Shown piece after piece: positions 1 to 8,868 of a DNA stretch of 64,000 nucleotides. Numbering within the stretch: the first letter of the stretch is position 1; each line of letters starts with the position of its first letter. Origin of the DNA: Pseudomonas sp. Fl4BN1 (GTDB taxonomy: Bacteria > Pseudomonadota > Gammaproteobacteria > Pseudomonadales > Pseudomonadaceae); assembly GCF_009908285.1 (NCBI RefSeq), contig NZ_JAAARM010000020.1, positions 61,232 through 125,231 on the forward strand, read 5' to 3'. A program made the position numbers and the translations under genes. A model generated the notes under the pieces. It saw only the letters and a list, made by a program, of their open reading frames with translations. It had not been told where the DNA came from and ran no database searches.

Positions 1-31
1 CACGCTTAACATCCATGTCGATGACTTCTCT

Positions 32-46
32 GTTTTTGTTTTTGTT
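32..46 (-). promoter_or_regulatory. A-rich Crc/Hfq-type motif before a gene leaving the window
   Basis: On the minus strand this reads AACAAAAACAAAAAC, overlapping AAnAAnAA motifs of the Crc/Hfq translational repression type. It is followed by AGAGAAG and by ATG codons ending at bases 14 and 10, so a minus-strand gene probably begins at the left edge and lies outside the window. Too little coding sequence is present to name it. Confidence 0.35.
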
Positions 47-136
47 GGATCGTCCATCCGGGACAGACCAGCTTGTTGCCTGTTACTGCAGGGGACCAGC
101 CCCCAAATCCTCCTCGTTCCCAGCCTCGCCAACCGA

Positions 137-160
137 CAGGGAGTGAAGCCTCACTCCCTG
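137..160 (-). terminator. Perfect 10-bp hairpin downstream of the lipase gene
   Basis: CAGGGAGTGA and TCACTCCCTG form a perfect 10-bp stem with a four-base loop, 56 bases past the lipase stop codon. No T-run follows on either strand, so it is either a weak terminator or a 3'-end stabilising hairpin. Confidence 0.4.
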
Positions 161-215
161 GACTGCGCGGCTATGCGGCGGCCTCTGAAGACACCGCGCT
201 GCGGTAGTGCATTGA

Positions 216-1901
216 TCAGGCGAAGACGATGCCCGAACCGTTCAGACCATCCATGCCGACCCCCACCAGAGTCACCGAAAACTCGCCGACACTGAGCAAG
301 GTATCGTTGCCGTTCTGCGACAGGTGCTGGCTGTAGTCGTAGTGGGCATCGATCCCAGGCACGCCCATGAACACCAGCTTGTCGGTGTTCTGATAACCGT
401 GGATCAGGTCGAAGCCGAAGTTGCCACTGAACAGGAAGGTATTGGCCCCGCCGCCGCTGGAGTGCATGACGTCGTTGCCGGTACCGCCAACGAAGGTCAC
501 GTTGGCCTTGTCGCTGCTCAACAGGTCGTCGCCGCCATGGCCGAACAGCCAGTCGCCGTCGACGCTGGCCACCAGCGCGTTACCGTAGGCATCGCCGTTG
601 AGCGAGTGGTTGTAGGCCGTCCACTGGTTGCCGTTGAGCAGGCCGTTGTCGGTGACGCTGTAGCTCACGTCCTTGCCGAACAGCTGCCAGAAGCTCCCGG
701 CCTCGTGACTGACCAGGGCGCCGATGTCCCGGGTCATGCTGATGCCGCCGTAGGCATCGCGGATGTACAGGGTGCCGTCGCCATCATTGGCGATGGAGAA
801 GTTCTTCAGCGGCTGCTGCAACTCCAGGACGTTATGGCCCTTGCCGCCGAGGATGATGTTGTAGCCGCCGTCATCGCGAAAGCGGTCATCGCCGGCACCG
901 CCGTCCAGGTAGTCGTTGCCCTTGCCGCCGTGCAGCAGGTCGTTGCCCTGGGTGCCGATGATGAAGGTGCTGCCCTGGTGCTGTTCGCTGTAGAGGTTGA
1001 GGTCCTTGACCCAGACCTGATCGCGCTTGCCCTCCGACAGGTTGGAGATTACCACCGTCGAATCGCGGCTGGTCAGGTCGTAGAAATCCGAGCCGATCAG
1101 GCGGTTGAGGCCCGCGGCGTAGTCCACCGCACTGTGCGCCGACCAGGACCAGGGGTTGAGGATGCTCTGGGGCACCAGCTTGCCGAGCAACGACGAATAG
1201 TGATCGGTGAAGCTGACGATGTTGTTGGTCGCCGAGGCCTGGGGCTGGTCATGGGTACCCAGGGAGGAGCCGTTGAAATGGGTGCCGTCCAGCACGCGGA
1301 ACACTGGGTCGTTTTCATAGCCGATGTTCAGCACCTGCTGGCTGTCGGCGCTCTGGGTCGGCGAGGCGAAGGCCACATAGCTCGCGTCCTTGAAGAAACC
1401 GCCCCAGTGATCCTGGCTCATCGCCGCCAGGCTGTTGACCGCCAGCCCGCCGAGGCTGTGCCCGGTGACCAGCACATCGTTACCCGCCAAGCCCTGGGCA
1501 GCGGCGAAGGCCGCCACCTTGCCCAGCAGGTTGTCGAAGGCCAGCCGGCTGTAGTTGTCGGCAAACCCCGGGACAAAAGCCGCCTGCAAGTCATTCACCC
1601 CGTCCGCCAGGCTGTCGGTGCCGCGAAAGCTGATGCCGATGGACAACAACTGCCCGCTCGCATCGTATTTGCCCAGCACTTCGACCTGGGCATCTCTGAC
1701 GCTCGCCTGCTCGCCGGAAATAGTGCCCTGGGCGCTGACGTTGCCCTGGTAACCCAGCTGTGTTGCGCTGATCGGCCGCCACGAGGTGCCCGGCAACGCT
1801 TCGCCCGTAGGCGTCGAGGCATACAAGGCCAAGGTGATGGCCTCGCTGTACTGGGCTTTGCCGGCACTGCCAAGGGCATTCTTGTAGTCAAAGATGCTCA
1901 T
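216..1901 (-). CDS. RTX-type extracellular lipase / polyurethanase (family I.3)
   Basis: A 561-residue secreted triacylglycerol lipase of family I.3 (TliA/PueA/PueB group). The nucleophile elbow GHSLGG places the catalytic serine near residue 149. Glycine/aspartate-rich calcium-binding RTX repeats (GGxGxDxx) lie around residues 315-360 with another block near 475. There is no N-terminal signal peptide, and the C-terminal tail ends in hydrophobic residues (GIVFA), as expected for type I secretion substrates. It is last in the apr cluster, 48 bases after aprF, so AprDEF is its likely exporter. AAAGGAG lies about eight bases before ATG. Its length is closer to PueB-type enzymes than to the shorter TliA. 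The family assignment is firm; the exact substrate is inferred. Confidence 0.93.
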   Translation of the reverse strand: MSIFDYKNALGSAGKAQYSEAITLALYASTPTGEALPGTSWRPISATQLGYQGNVSAQGTISGEQASVRDAQVEVLGKYDASGQLLSIGISFRGTDSLADGVNDLQAAFVPGFADNYSRLAFDNLLGKVAAFAAAQGLAGNDVLVTGHSLGGLAVNSLAAMSQDHWGGFFKDASYVAFASPTQSADSQQVLNIGYENDPVFRVLDGTHFNGSSLGTHDQPQASATNNIVSFTDHYSSLLGKLVPQSILNPWSWSAHSAVDYAAGLNRLIGSDFYDLTSRDSTVVISNLSEGKRDQVWVKDLNLYSEQHQGSTFIIGTQGNDLLHGGKGNDYLDGGAGDDRFRDDGGYNIILGGKGHNVLELQQPLKNFSIANDGDGTLYIRDAYGGISMTRDIGALVSHEAGSFWQLFGKDVSYSVTDNGLLNGNQWTAYNHSLNGDAYGNALVASVDGDWLFGHGGDDLLSSDKANVTFVGGTGNDVMHSSGGGANTFLFSGNFGFDLIHGYQNTDKLVFMGVPGIDAHYDYSQHLSQNGNDTLLSVGEFSVTLVGVGMDGLNGSGIVFA

Positions 1902-1949
1902 GTTTGTAACTCCTTTATCCCTGTGGCCCGAGGTTCGCGTGAGCCGAAC

Positions 1950-3311
1950 CTAGGGCGCTGTGCGTTGGCCGAAGGCCTCATCGACCCTGGCCAGATCTTC
2001 TTCCCGCAAGGTTCCTGCGTAATAGTGCAACTTGGTCCAGGCCATCAGATAGTCATAGCGGGCCTGGGCCAGGTCACGTCGGGTAGTGTAAAGCTGTTGT
2101 TCGGCATTCAAGGCATCCAGGTTGACCCGCTCGCCGCCGAGGATGCTCTGCTTGGTCGAAATCACCAGGGCCTCGGCCGAGGTCAGGGCCTTCTGGTAGG
2201 CGCGCAACTTGTTCACCCCTGATAGACAGGCACTGAATTGACGGCGCAGTTCAATCAGCGTCTCCCGGGTCTTGCCATCGAGTTCGTATTCGGCCTGTTC
2301 CATGTTGCGGCTGGCCTGGCGCGTCGAGGCCGAAACCCCACCCCCGGCGTACAGCGGCATGCTGACTTCGATGCCAATGGTGTTGGTGTCGTAACGCTGG
2401 TTGTAAGTGTTGCCGCTTTCCGACTCGTTCTGGCGCACCGTGGCGTAGGCACTGAGCTTGGGCAGGTGCCCGGCGCGGTTGCGCTCCACATCGAAGCGCG
2501 CCACCTCCACGCGCTGGCGCTGGGACGCCAGAACCGGGTTGTTGCTCAGGGCCAGTTCATGCCAGGTGTCGTAGTTGGCCGGGCTCAGGGAGAACGACTG
2601 GAAATGCTCCTGCAACGGATCAAGGTCACGTACATCGACCGTCGGCACCCCGATCAAGGCCCCCAGCTCGCGCAACGCGGCGTCCTGCTCGTCCCGGGCC
2701 TCGATCTCTTCGGCGGTGGCCAGCTCGTAGCGCGACTCGGCTTCGAGAATGTCGGTGCGAGTGCCCTCCCCCTGCTGGAACATGTGCTGGTTCTGTTGGA
2801 ACTGCTGCTCGAAGGCCTTCTTCTTGGCTTGGGCGATGTCGATCTGGTCCTGGGCGAACAGCGCCCTGGTGTAGTAGCTCAAGACCCGTACCAGCAGCTC
2901 TTGGCTCTTGCTGCGAAAGTTCTCGTCGGCGAACAGCGCCTGGGCCACGCCCTTGCGGTAGTTGGCGTAGGCCTCGTAGTCGATCAGCGGCTGCTGCAGG
3001 TTCAGCGACGAGCCATAACTGTCGTAGTTGCGCTTGTCAGTCACGGTGCCGCGCACCGTGTCCAGGTAGGTGACCTTGGAGTTGTTATGCCCCTTGTTGT
3101 AGCTGTAGCCCAGCTTGGGCAACAACCCGGCGCGGCCGATGGCGCGGTTTTCAAGTCCGGCATCGCGCTCCTTGAGCGCACCGAGGAACACCGGGTCGTT
3201 GCGCAGGGCCTGCTCGTAGATCTGGAACGGGCCCATTGCCTGGGCCCCCTGGCACACCAGCAGGGACAAGGCTGCCGCGAGAATGGAAAGCTTACTCATA
3301 CGACGCAACAT
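1950..3311 (-). CDS. aprF: Type I secretion outer membrane protein AprF (TolC family)
   Basis: A 453-residue TolC-family outer membrane channel that completes the AprDEF exporter. A hydrophobic signal peptide ending in AQA-M occupies roughly the first 25 residues, followed by two repeats of the outer membrane efflux protein fold (long heptad-rich helices separated by beta segments such as YATVRQNESES). It begins two bases after the aprE stop. Two in-frame ATGs compete, at 3311 and 3299; the second begins MSKLSILAAA with AAGGA eleven bases upstream, so the signal peptide may be four residues shorter. It acts in the outer membrane for AprA and probably for the adjacent lipase. Confidence 0.93.
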   Translation of the reverse strand: MLRRMSKLSILAAALSLLVCQGAQAMGPFQIYEQALRNDPVFLGALKERDAGLENRAIGRAGLLPKLGYSYNKGHNNSKVTYLDTVRGTVTDKRNYDSYGSSLNLQQPLIDYEAYANYRKGVAQALFADENFRSKSQELLVRVLSYYTRALFAQDQIDIAQAKKKAFEQQFQQNQHMFQQGEGTRTDILEAESRYELATAEEIEARDEQDAALRELGALIGVPTVDVRDLDPLQEHFQSFSLSPANYDTWHELALSNNPVLASQRQRVEVARFDVERNRAGHLPKLSAYATVRQNESESGNTYNQRYDTNTIGIEVSMPLYAGGGVSASTRQASRNMEQAEYELDGKTRETLIELRRQFSACLSGVNKLRAYQKALTSAEALVISTKQSILGGERVNLDALNAEQQLYTTRRDLAQARYDYLMAWTKLHYYAGTLREEDLARVDEAFGQRTAP

Positions 3312-3313
3312 CC

Positions 3314-4648
3314 TTATTCTTCGGTCAGTGCTGAGCCGGCCCGGTCGAGCAGTGGCTTGAACAGGTAATTGAGCAGCGAGCGTTCGCCGGTACGCACGAA
3401 CATCTCCGCCGGCATCCCGGGCTTGATCACCAGCCCGTTGAGTTTTTCCATGGCCTGGTCGCTGACGCTGCTGCGTAGCACGTAGTACGGCATCCCGGTT
3501 TTCTCGTCGATCATCTGGTCCGCGGAAATCAGGCTGACTTCTCCGGGCACCCGCGGGGTACGGCTCTGGTTGAAGGCGGTGAAGAGAATATCCACCGGCA
3601 GATGGGGGCCGACCTTGTCCACCAGGTTCACCGGCAGCCGCCCTTCCACTTCCAGATGGGTGCCCTGCGGCACGATCTCCAACAGAGTCTCGCCCTGGCG
3701 CACCACGGCGCCTTCGGTGTGCACCCCAAGATTGACCGCGATGCCATCGGCGGTGGCGATGATTTCGCTGTTTTGCAAATCGAAACCGGCGGAGGTCAGT
3801 TGCTGCTCCAGGGTCTGGGTCTTGAGCTGGGCCTCGGCCAACTGGCTGCGCACCTCTTTCTGATATTCCTCACTGTGTTGTTGCAGCTTGAGCCGGGATT
3901 CGAGGATGCCCTGCTCGACCCGCCCGCTTTCACCGGTGTTCTGCGCCAGTTCCTGCTGCACCTGGGACAGCTGCCGCTGGTATTCCAGCAAACGATTGCG
4001 CGGGATGTAGCCGTTGTCCGCCAGGGGTTGCAGATTGCTCAGTTGCTGGCGCAGGGATTCGGCCTGGTTGCCAAGGTCGGTGCGCGCCCGGCGCATGCCT
4101 GCCAGTTGCGAGGTGGCGCCTTCAATGTTCGCGCGAATGCCCGCCTGCTCACGTGAGAAAGCCTCGCGACGGCTGCTGAACAGCTGGCGCTGGCCCTCCA
4201 GCACCAGGGCCAGGCGCGGGTCATCGCTGCTGCTCAGTTGTGCTGGAAAATCCACCTGCTTGAGGTTGTCGCGCTCACTGCGCCAGCGCGCCAGGCTGGC
4301 CCAGGCCATGCGGTACTGGGCCTGCAAGGACTGCACGTCCGCCGCGACCTGGGTCTGGTCCAGGCGGAACAGCGGCTGGCCCTGCTTCACGCTTTCGCCT
4401 TCACGCACCAGGATCCGGCTGACCACTCCGCTGCTCATGGCTTGCACCGCCTTGCGCTTGCCCGACACCACCACCGTGCCTTGCACGGGAATCCCCTGGT
4501 CCAGGGGCGCCAGCGCCGCCCAGATGAAGAAACTGCCGGCCCCCACCAGGGCCAGGACCCAGCCCATGCGGGCGAAAAAACCCGCGTCTCGCTCAACCCG
4601 CTCCGGCGCGTAATCTTCTTCGATGATCATGTTGCGGTCCTTGCTCAT
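3314..4648 (-). CDS. aprE: Type I secretion membrane fusion protein AprE (HlyD family)
   Basis: A 444-residue periplasmic adaptor linking the AprD ATPase to AprF. One N-terminal transmembrane segment (about residues 27-50, VLALVGAGSFFIWAAL) is followed by a biotinyl-lipoyl-like half motif (VVSGKRKAVQAMSSGVVSRI), a long coiled coil rich in Q, L and E (about 115-290) and the conserved C-terminal beta domain ending in the RTGERSLLNYLFKPL block typical of HlyD/PrtE. Its start codon overlaps the aprD stop by four bases, so the two are translationally coupled. Length and order match characterised Pseudomonas apr clusters. Confidence 0.94.
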   Translation of the reverse strand: MSKDRNMIIEEDYAPERVERDAGFFARMGWVLALVGAGSFFIWAALAPLDQGIPVQGTVVVSGKRKAVQAMSSGVVSRILVREGESVKQGQPLFRLDQTQVAADVQSLQAQYRMAWASLARWRSERDNLKQVDFPAQLSSSDDPRLALVLEGQRQLFSSRREAFSREQAGIRANIEGATSQLAGMRRARTDLGNQAESLRQQLSNLQPLADNGYIPRNRLLEYQRQLSQVQQELAQNTGESGRVEQGILESRLKLQQHSEEYQKEVRSQLAEAQLKTQTLEQQLTSAGFDLQNSEIIATADGIAVNLGVHTEGAVVRQGETLLEIVPQGTHLEVEGRLPVNLVDKVGPHLPVDILFTAFNQSRTPRVPGEVSLISADQMIDEKTGMPYYVLRSSVSDQAMEKLNGLVIKPGMPAEMFVRTGERSLLNYLFKPLLDRAGSALTEE

Positions 4649-6459
4649 GCGCCTGAATTCCGTGTCGGGGCCTGATACTGGCGGCTCATGCTCAAGCCGC
4701 CGGGTGCTGCTGCCGCTGCCGCGGGCTTGGCCGCCTCCTGGGCCTGTGACTGCTGTGCACCGGACAAGGCCTTGAGCACCTCCTGGCTGGGACCGAACGC
4801 TTGCAAGCGGCCTTCATTGAGCACCAGCAGCTTGTCGGCCAGGGCCAGCACCGACGAGCGATGGGTCACCAGGACCACGCTGGTGCCCTTGGCCTTGAGC
4901 TGGGCAATGGCCGCTGCCAGGGCGCTTTCGCCCACGGTGTCGAGGTTGGAGTTGGGTTCGTCGAGCACCACCAGGCTCGGATTGCCATACAGCGCCCGGG
5001 CCAGGGCCACTCGCTGTTTCTGGCCACCGGACAAGCCGCTGCCGTCATCCCCCAGCACCGTGTCGTAACCCTGGGGCAGGCGCAGGATCAGTTCATGCAC
5101 CCCGGCCAATTGTGCGGCCTGGACCACCTGTTCCGGGTCGGCCTGGCGAAAGCGCGCGATGTTCTCGGCGATGCTGCCGGTGAAGAGCTCGATGTCCTGG
5201 GGCAAATAGCCGATGTAGGGACCCAGTTCGTCACGGTTCCAACGATGAATGTCGGCGCCGTCCAGGCGCACGGTGCCCGCCAGGGTCGGCCAGACGCCCA
5301 CCAGCACCCGGGCCAGGGTCGACTTGCCGGAACCGGAAGCGCCGAGCACCCCGAGCACTTCACCGGCATTGAAGCTGAAGCTCACCTGCTGCAAGGTCGC
5401 CTGGCGACGCCCGGGTGGCCCGGCGCTGACCTGCTCGAAACTCACTTGGCCCTTGGGCGGCGGCAACGACATGGCGGTGTCGCTGGGCGGGAATTCGCGC
5501 AACAGCGCGTCCAGGCGCCCATAGGCCAGCTTGGCCGAGCTCCACTGCTTCCATACCGCGATCAACTGGTCGATGGGGCTCAACACCCGGCCCATGAGGA
5601 TCGACCCGGCAATCATCATCCCTGCGGTCATGTCACCCTTGATCACCAACAATGCGCCGAGGCCCAGCACCAACGATTGCAGGCACAGGCGCAGGGTCTT
5701 GCTCAAGGAGCTGATCACCGACCCGGTGTCACTGGCCTGGTTCTGCAAACTCAGGAAGCGCGAATGCACCGCGAACCAGCGTTTGCGCAACGCCCCGAGC
5801 ATGCCCATCGCCTGGATGGTTTCGGCGTTGTGCAGGTGGCTGGTGGCCAGTTGCGTGGACTTTTGCGAATAACCGCTGGCCTCCCCCAGGGGCTTCTTGG
5901 TCATTGCCTCATTGAGGAATGCCAGGGCAATCAGCAGCAGCGCGCCGACCGTGGCAAACACCCCAAGCCAGACGTTGAAGGCATAGATCACCAACAGATA
6001 GATGGGAAACCACGGTGCATCGAAGAAGGCGAACAGCGCCGGCCCGGTGAGGAACTGGCGGATATGGGTCAGGTCGCCCAGGGATTGCCCGGCATGGCCT
6101 TCGCCCCGGGACAGATTACGCTCGAACGCCGCCTGATAGACCCGCAGGTTGAAACGCCGCTCCAACTGACTGCCGATGCGAATGACGATAAAGCTGCGCA
6201 CCACTTCCAAGAGACCGATAAACAGGAAGAATCCCACCACCATCAGCGACAGCATCACCAGGGTGGTTTCATTCTGCGACGACAGTACCCGGTCGTAGAC
6301 TTGCAACATGTAAATGGACGGCACCAGCATCAGCACGTTAATCAACGCAGTGAAACAACCGACACTGATAAGGATGCTTTTATATTCGCCCAGTGCCTTA
6401 AACAGTGGTGCAGGATGAGTAATCTTCACCATCTTCAACATTTTCCCTGAGCTGACCAT
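4645..6459 (-). CDS. aprD: Type I secretion ABC transporter AprD (permease/ATPase)
   Basis: A 604-residue fused membrane and ATPase subunit of the protease/lipase exporter in the inner membrane. The N-terminal third holds the hydrophobic transmembrane helices. The nucleotide-binding domain shows Walker A GASGSGKST, signature LSGGQKQR and Walker B LVVLDEPNSNLD followed by the switch histidine (VTHR). The alanine-rich tail is probably disordered. The first ATG at 6459 has a poor ribosome site; an in-frame ATG at 6441 (MLKMVKITH) has AGGGA four bases upstream and may be the true start. A 183-base gap separates it from aprI. Confidence 0.94.
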   Translation of the reverse strand: MVSSGKMLKMVKITHPAPLFKALGEYKSILISVGCFTALINVLMLVPSIYMLQVYDRVLSSQNETTLVMLSLMVVGFFLFIGLLEVVRSFIVIRIGSQLERRFNLRVYQAAFERNLSRGEGHAGQSLGDLTHIRQFLTGPALFAFFDAPWFPIYLLVIYAFNVWLGVFATVGALLLIALAFLNEAMTKKPLGEASGYSQKSTQLATSHLHNAETIQAMGMLGALRKRWFAVHSRFLSLQNQASDTGSVISSLSKTLRLCLQSLVLGLGALLVIKGDMTAGMMIAGSILMGRVLSPIDQLIAVWKQWSSAKLAYGRLDALLREFPPSDTAMSLPPPKGQVSFEQVSAGPPGRRQATLQQVSFSFNAGEVLGVLGASGSGKSTLARVLVGVWPTLAGTVRLDGADIHRWNRDELGPYIGYLPQDIELFTGSIAENIARFRQADPEQVVQAAQLAGVHELILRLPQGYDTVLGDDGSGLSGGQKQRVALARALYGNPSLVVLDEPNSNLDTVGESALAAAIAQLKAKGTSVVLVTHRSSVLALADKLLVLNEGRLQAFGPSQEVLKALSGAQQSQAQEAAKPAAAAAAPGGLSMSRQYQAPTRNSGA

Positions 6460-6642
6460 CCACGCCTAACGCGAGGAACCCATATACGACACAACTAACA
6501 ACGCGCTCCCTTAGTCTAAAAGACGTGCGGACACGTCCAAACCGGACAGCTGTCAATAACAGCAGCCCGGTTATAAACCCGCCCGTACAAGAGTCACGAA
6601 ACAATGGCCATTCAATATTAAACGAACAGCCTCTGCACTTAA

Positions 6643-7026
6643 TTAGCGAGCGCGTTGTAAAACAATCAATTCGTCAGTCTTCAGCCGTGCCTCATACAGG
6701 CCTTCTTTTTGTCGGCTGAAAAAGATGACTCTTGAACCTTCACGCCCGGTGATGGCGATGCCGTCGGGCTCTGGAAACCAGCCTACCGCGGCTTCACCGA
6801 TCCACTTCGACAGGCATTCGGCACCGTCGCCCAAGGCCGCGTTCTGCAGCAAGTCCAGAGCACAGCTGTTGCCAGGCTGTGCTGCCTGTTGCAACTGCCA
6901 GTGTCCAACCAGTTCCGAGGGGTCCGCCAATAGCAGGCTGCTTGCCATGGTTATTGCTCCATAAAACATCATCAGCGTCGCCAGCAGCCAAGCGGCCGCC
7001 CTGCAACTCAAGGTTTGTGGGGTCAT
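6643..7026 (-). CDS. aprI: Alkaline protease inhibitor AprI
   Basis: A periplasmic inhibitor of the serralysin protease (Inh/Smapin family), about 127 residues from the chosen start. That start begins MTPQTLSCRAAAW with GGAG seven bases upstream; an upstream in-frame start would add 15 unlikely residues. A hydrophobic signal peptide ends near MASS-LLLADPSEL. The mature part carries two cysteines (NSCALDLL and GAECLSKW) that would form the family disulfide, then the beta-barrel strands. It sits between aprA and aprD as in other fluorescent pseudomonads, and protects the cell from leaked protease. Confidence 0.9.
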   Translation of the reverse strand: MTPQTLSCRAAAWLLATLMMFYGAITMASSLLLADPSELVGHWQLQQAAQPGNSCALDLLQNAALGDGAECLSKWIGEAAVGWFPEPDGIAITGREGSRVIFFSRQKEGLYEARLKTDELIVLQRAR

Positions 7027-7119
7027 AGAATGCTCCGTCCGGCCGGTAGACTCGCTCAGCCCCTTGGCCAATGCAAGAACGCAGGGCCGCGCATCGGCGC
7101 CGCCCCGCGTCTACCTCAC

Positions 7120-8568
7120 TTAGGCGACGATGTCGCCGACTGCTGCCTGGCCAACGGTGGTGACCAGGAAGTCCGCCACGCCGTGCCCGGAGAAGTCCAC
7201 CGACAAGGTGCTGATGCCCCCGGAAGTGCTGAGGATTGCATCACCTGCCGCGCCGGTGAAGGCGTTGACGAAGTGCAGGCCTGCGCCCTTGGTGATCCCG
7301 GTCAGATCGATCTTGTCCAGGCCGCTGACAAAATCCATGATCTGGTCGGCTGCGCCCGGCTTGGAGTCGGTACTGGCACCGAACACGAAGGTATCGGCAC
7401 CCGAACCGCCCCACAGCTGATCCGCACCACCGCCGCCGTAGATGATGTCGTTACCGGCACCACCTTTGAGCACGTTGGCCAGATCGTTGCCGATCAACAG
7501 GTCGTTACCCGAACCGCCGATGGCGTTCTCCACGCTGACGCCCTGGGCAATGGAGACGTTACCCACCATGCCGCCAACGTCGGAGAACGAACCGGCATTG
7601 AGGTTGATCTTCTGGTTTTGGGTAAAGCCGGAGAAGTCCAGGGTGTCGTTGCCACCACCGTCCCACACCGAGAACACCAGCTTGTCCGAGGCCGAACTGG
7701 CGCTGTAGAAATCGCGCCCGGTATTGGAGTTGAAGCCGTAGGTGGTGTCATCGGCACGGGTAGCGTAGTTGGCGCCGTAGAGCTTCTGGATGGCGGCAAT
7801 ATCATCCATCAGCGGGCCGGACGAATAGGCTTCGACCCCGCCCTTGCTGAAGTTCTGGTTGGTATTGCTTTCACTCCAGTAGCTCATGACGCTGTAGCCA
7901 CGGGTGTCCTGGCCGTAGGTAGCATCCTTGTAGGTCGGGTTGCCTTCACCGGCGTTGTAGTCGCCGGGGTGAGCCAGGCCCAGGGTGTGGCCGATCTCAT
8001 GGGTCAGGGTCTGACGGCCATAGTTGTTCAGCTCGGGAGTCTTGTTCTTGGTGTAGCTGCTGTTGGTCAAGTACCACGACGTGCCGTCATAACCGGCACC
8101 GGTGCCCGGCAGGTAGGCAAATGCCGCAGCGCCGTCCTGGCCACCACTGTAGTTGCCGAAAGTCATGTGGCCGTCACCGCCCGTGGCTTTCTCGGTGAAC
8201 ACGACGTTGGCCACATCAGCCCAGGATTGCATGGCCAGCACGGCCTGGGCTTTTTGCTGGGCACTGAACTGGCTGAACCCGGAGATACCATGCTTGTACA
8301 GGGTGCTCGAGGAAGCCGAAGTCAGGAAGGTGTAGGTCAGGTCGATCTTGCCGTTAGCGTTCAGGTCTTTGTAGGCAGCACCGTCACGCAACAGCTGCGT
8401 GGCGGCCTGGTCGACCGAGAACGAGGGTTTGCCGTTAACCGTGAGATTGCCGCCACGGTCGTATAGGTGGCTGAAGCTATTGATCTGGTCATACGCCGAA
8501 CTTGCTGCTGCCACTGGCCCCAGTTGTTGTTCAGCAAGTGCAATAGCGTTCTCTGTTACTTTTGACAT
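7120..8568 (-). CDS. aprA: Serralysin-family alkaline metalloprotease AprA
   Basis: A secreted zinc protease of 482 residues. The extended metzincin zinc site HEIGHTLGLAHPGDYNAGEG begins near residue 190 and the Met-turn SVMSYWSE lies about 35 residues later. RTX calcium-binding nonapeptides (GGSGNDLLIG, GGAGNDIIYGG, GGSGADTFVFG) occupy about residues 350-400, and the C-terminal domain carries the type I secretion signal. The start is ATG at 8568, which has AAGGAAG seven bases upstream; a TTG two codons earlier overlaps that site and is rejected. It heads the minus-strand order aprA-aprI-aprD-aprE-aprF-lipase. The ribosome site lies inside a consensus RsmA/RsmE target, which matches the known Gac/Rsm control of aprA in plant-associated pseudomonads. 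Confidence 0.96.
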   Translation of the reverse strand: MSKVTENAIALAEQQLGPVAAASSAYDQINSFSHLYDRGGNLTVNGKPSFSVDQAATQLLRDGAAYKDLNANGKIDLTYTFLTSASSSTLYKHGISGFSQFSAQQKAQAVLAMQSWADVANVVFTEKATGGDGHMTFGNYSGGQDGAAAFAYLPGTGAGYDGTSWYLTNSSYTKNKTPELNNYGRQTLTHEIGHTLGLAHPGDYNAGEGNPTYKDATYGQDTRGYSVMSYWSESNTNQNFSKGGVEAYSSGPLMDDIAAIQKLYGANYATRADDTTYGFNSNTGRDFYSASSASDKLVFSVWDGGGNDTLDFSGFTQNQKINLNAGSFSDVGGMVGNVSIAQGVSVENAIGGSGNDLLIGNDLANVLKGGAGNDIIYGGGGADQLWGGSGADTFVFGASTDSKPGAADQIMDFVSGLDKIDLTGITKGAGLHFVNAFTGAAGDAILSTSGGISTLSVDFSGHGVADFLVTTVGQAAVGDIVA

Positions 8569-8574
8569 AAACAA

Positions 8575-8584
8575 ACTTCCTTGT
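8575..8584 (-). promoter_or_regulatory. RsmA/RsmE (CsrA-family) binding site over the aprA Shine-Dalgarno
   Basis: The aprA leader reads ACAAGGAAGT here, a complete match to the CsrA/RsmA consensus ACAnGGAnGU, with the GGA core forming the ribosome binding site. Binding would block translation until Gac-induced small RNAs titrate the Rsm proteins. Control of aprA by Gac/Rsm is known in related species; the site itself is read from the sequence. Confidence 0.65.
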
Positions 8585-8700
8585 AATCAATGGAACAGTT
8601 TTTGTCAGATAGCGACAATCCCTGGCGAGATCGTCCTATCACTCGCCCTAAGTAGGCGAAAGAAAGCTGACACAATTCGAAATCGAACGTCCACTACTAT

Positions 8701-8712
8701 TTTGACGTCAAA
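8701..8712. promoter_or_regulatory. 12-bp perfect palindrome upstream of aprA
   Basis: TTTGACGTCAAA is a perfect palindrome about 133 bases upstream of the aprA start, inside an AT-rich non-coding stretch (8585-8868) in which I see no gene. It could be an operator for a dimeric regulator of protease expression. No regulator gene is adjacent to name it. Confidence 0.3.
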
Positions 8713-8868
8713 TTCCACTGTTCCAAAAAACTCCAGCAAACAATGACCACTCAGTCAAAAGATTATTTTCAACCATGATTAACGGCTGTAATTGTCCGAC
8801 AATCTACAATTTAATTATTAAATATCCATAACCCCAGTTATGCCAACTGCATCGCAGTTTTTAGTCCG

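Noticed and set aside
324..2222. Long plus-strand open frame of over 600 codons across the lipase and aprF genes
   Set aside because: It is antisense to two well-supported genes with clear motifs; high GC produces long shadow frames. No ribosome site or family resemblance.
6398..6604. Short minus-strand frame upstream of aprD
   Set aside because: No convincing ribosome site and no recognisable protein; it lies in the aprI-aprD gap and runs into aprD in another frame.
8842..8860. AACTGC-ATC-GCAGTT followed by T residues as a terminator for the DmpA-like gene
   Set aside because: The T-run is on the plus strand, where no gene ends; on the minus strand the hairpin is preceded rather than followed by T residues.
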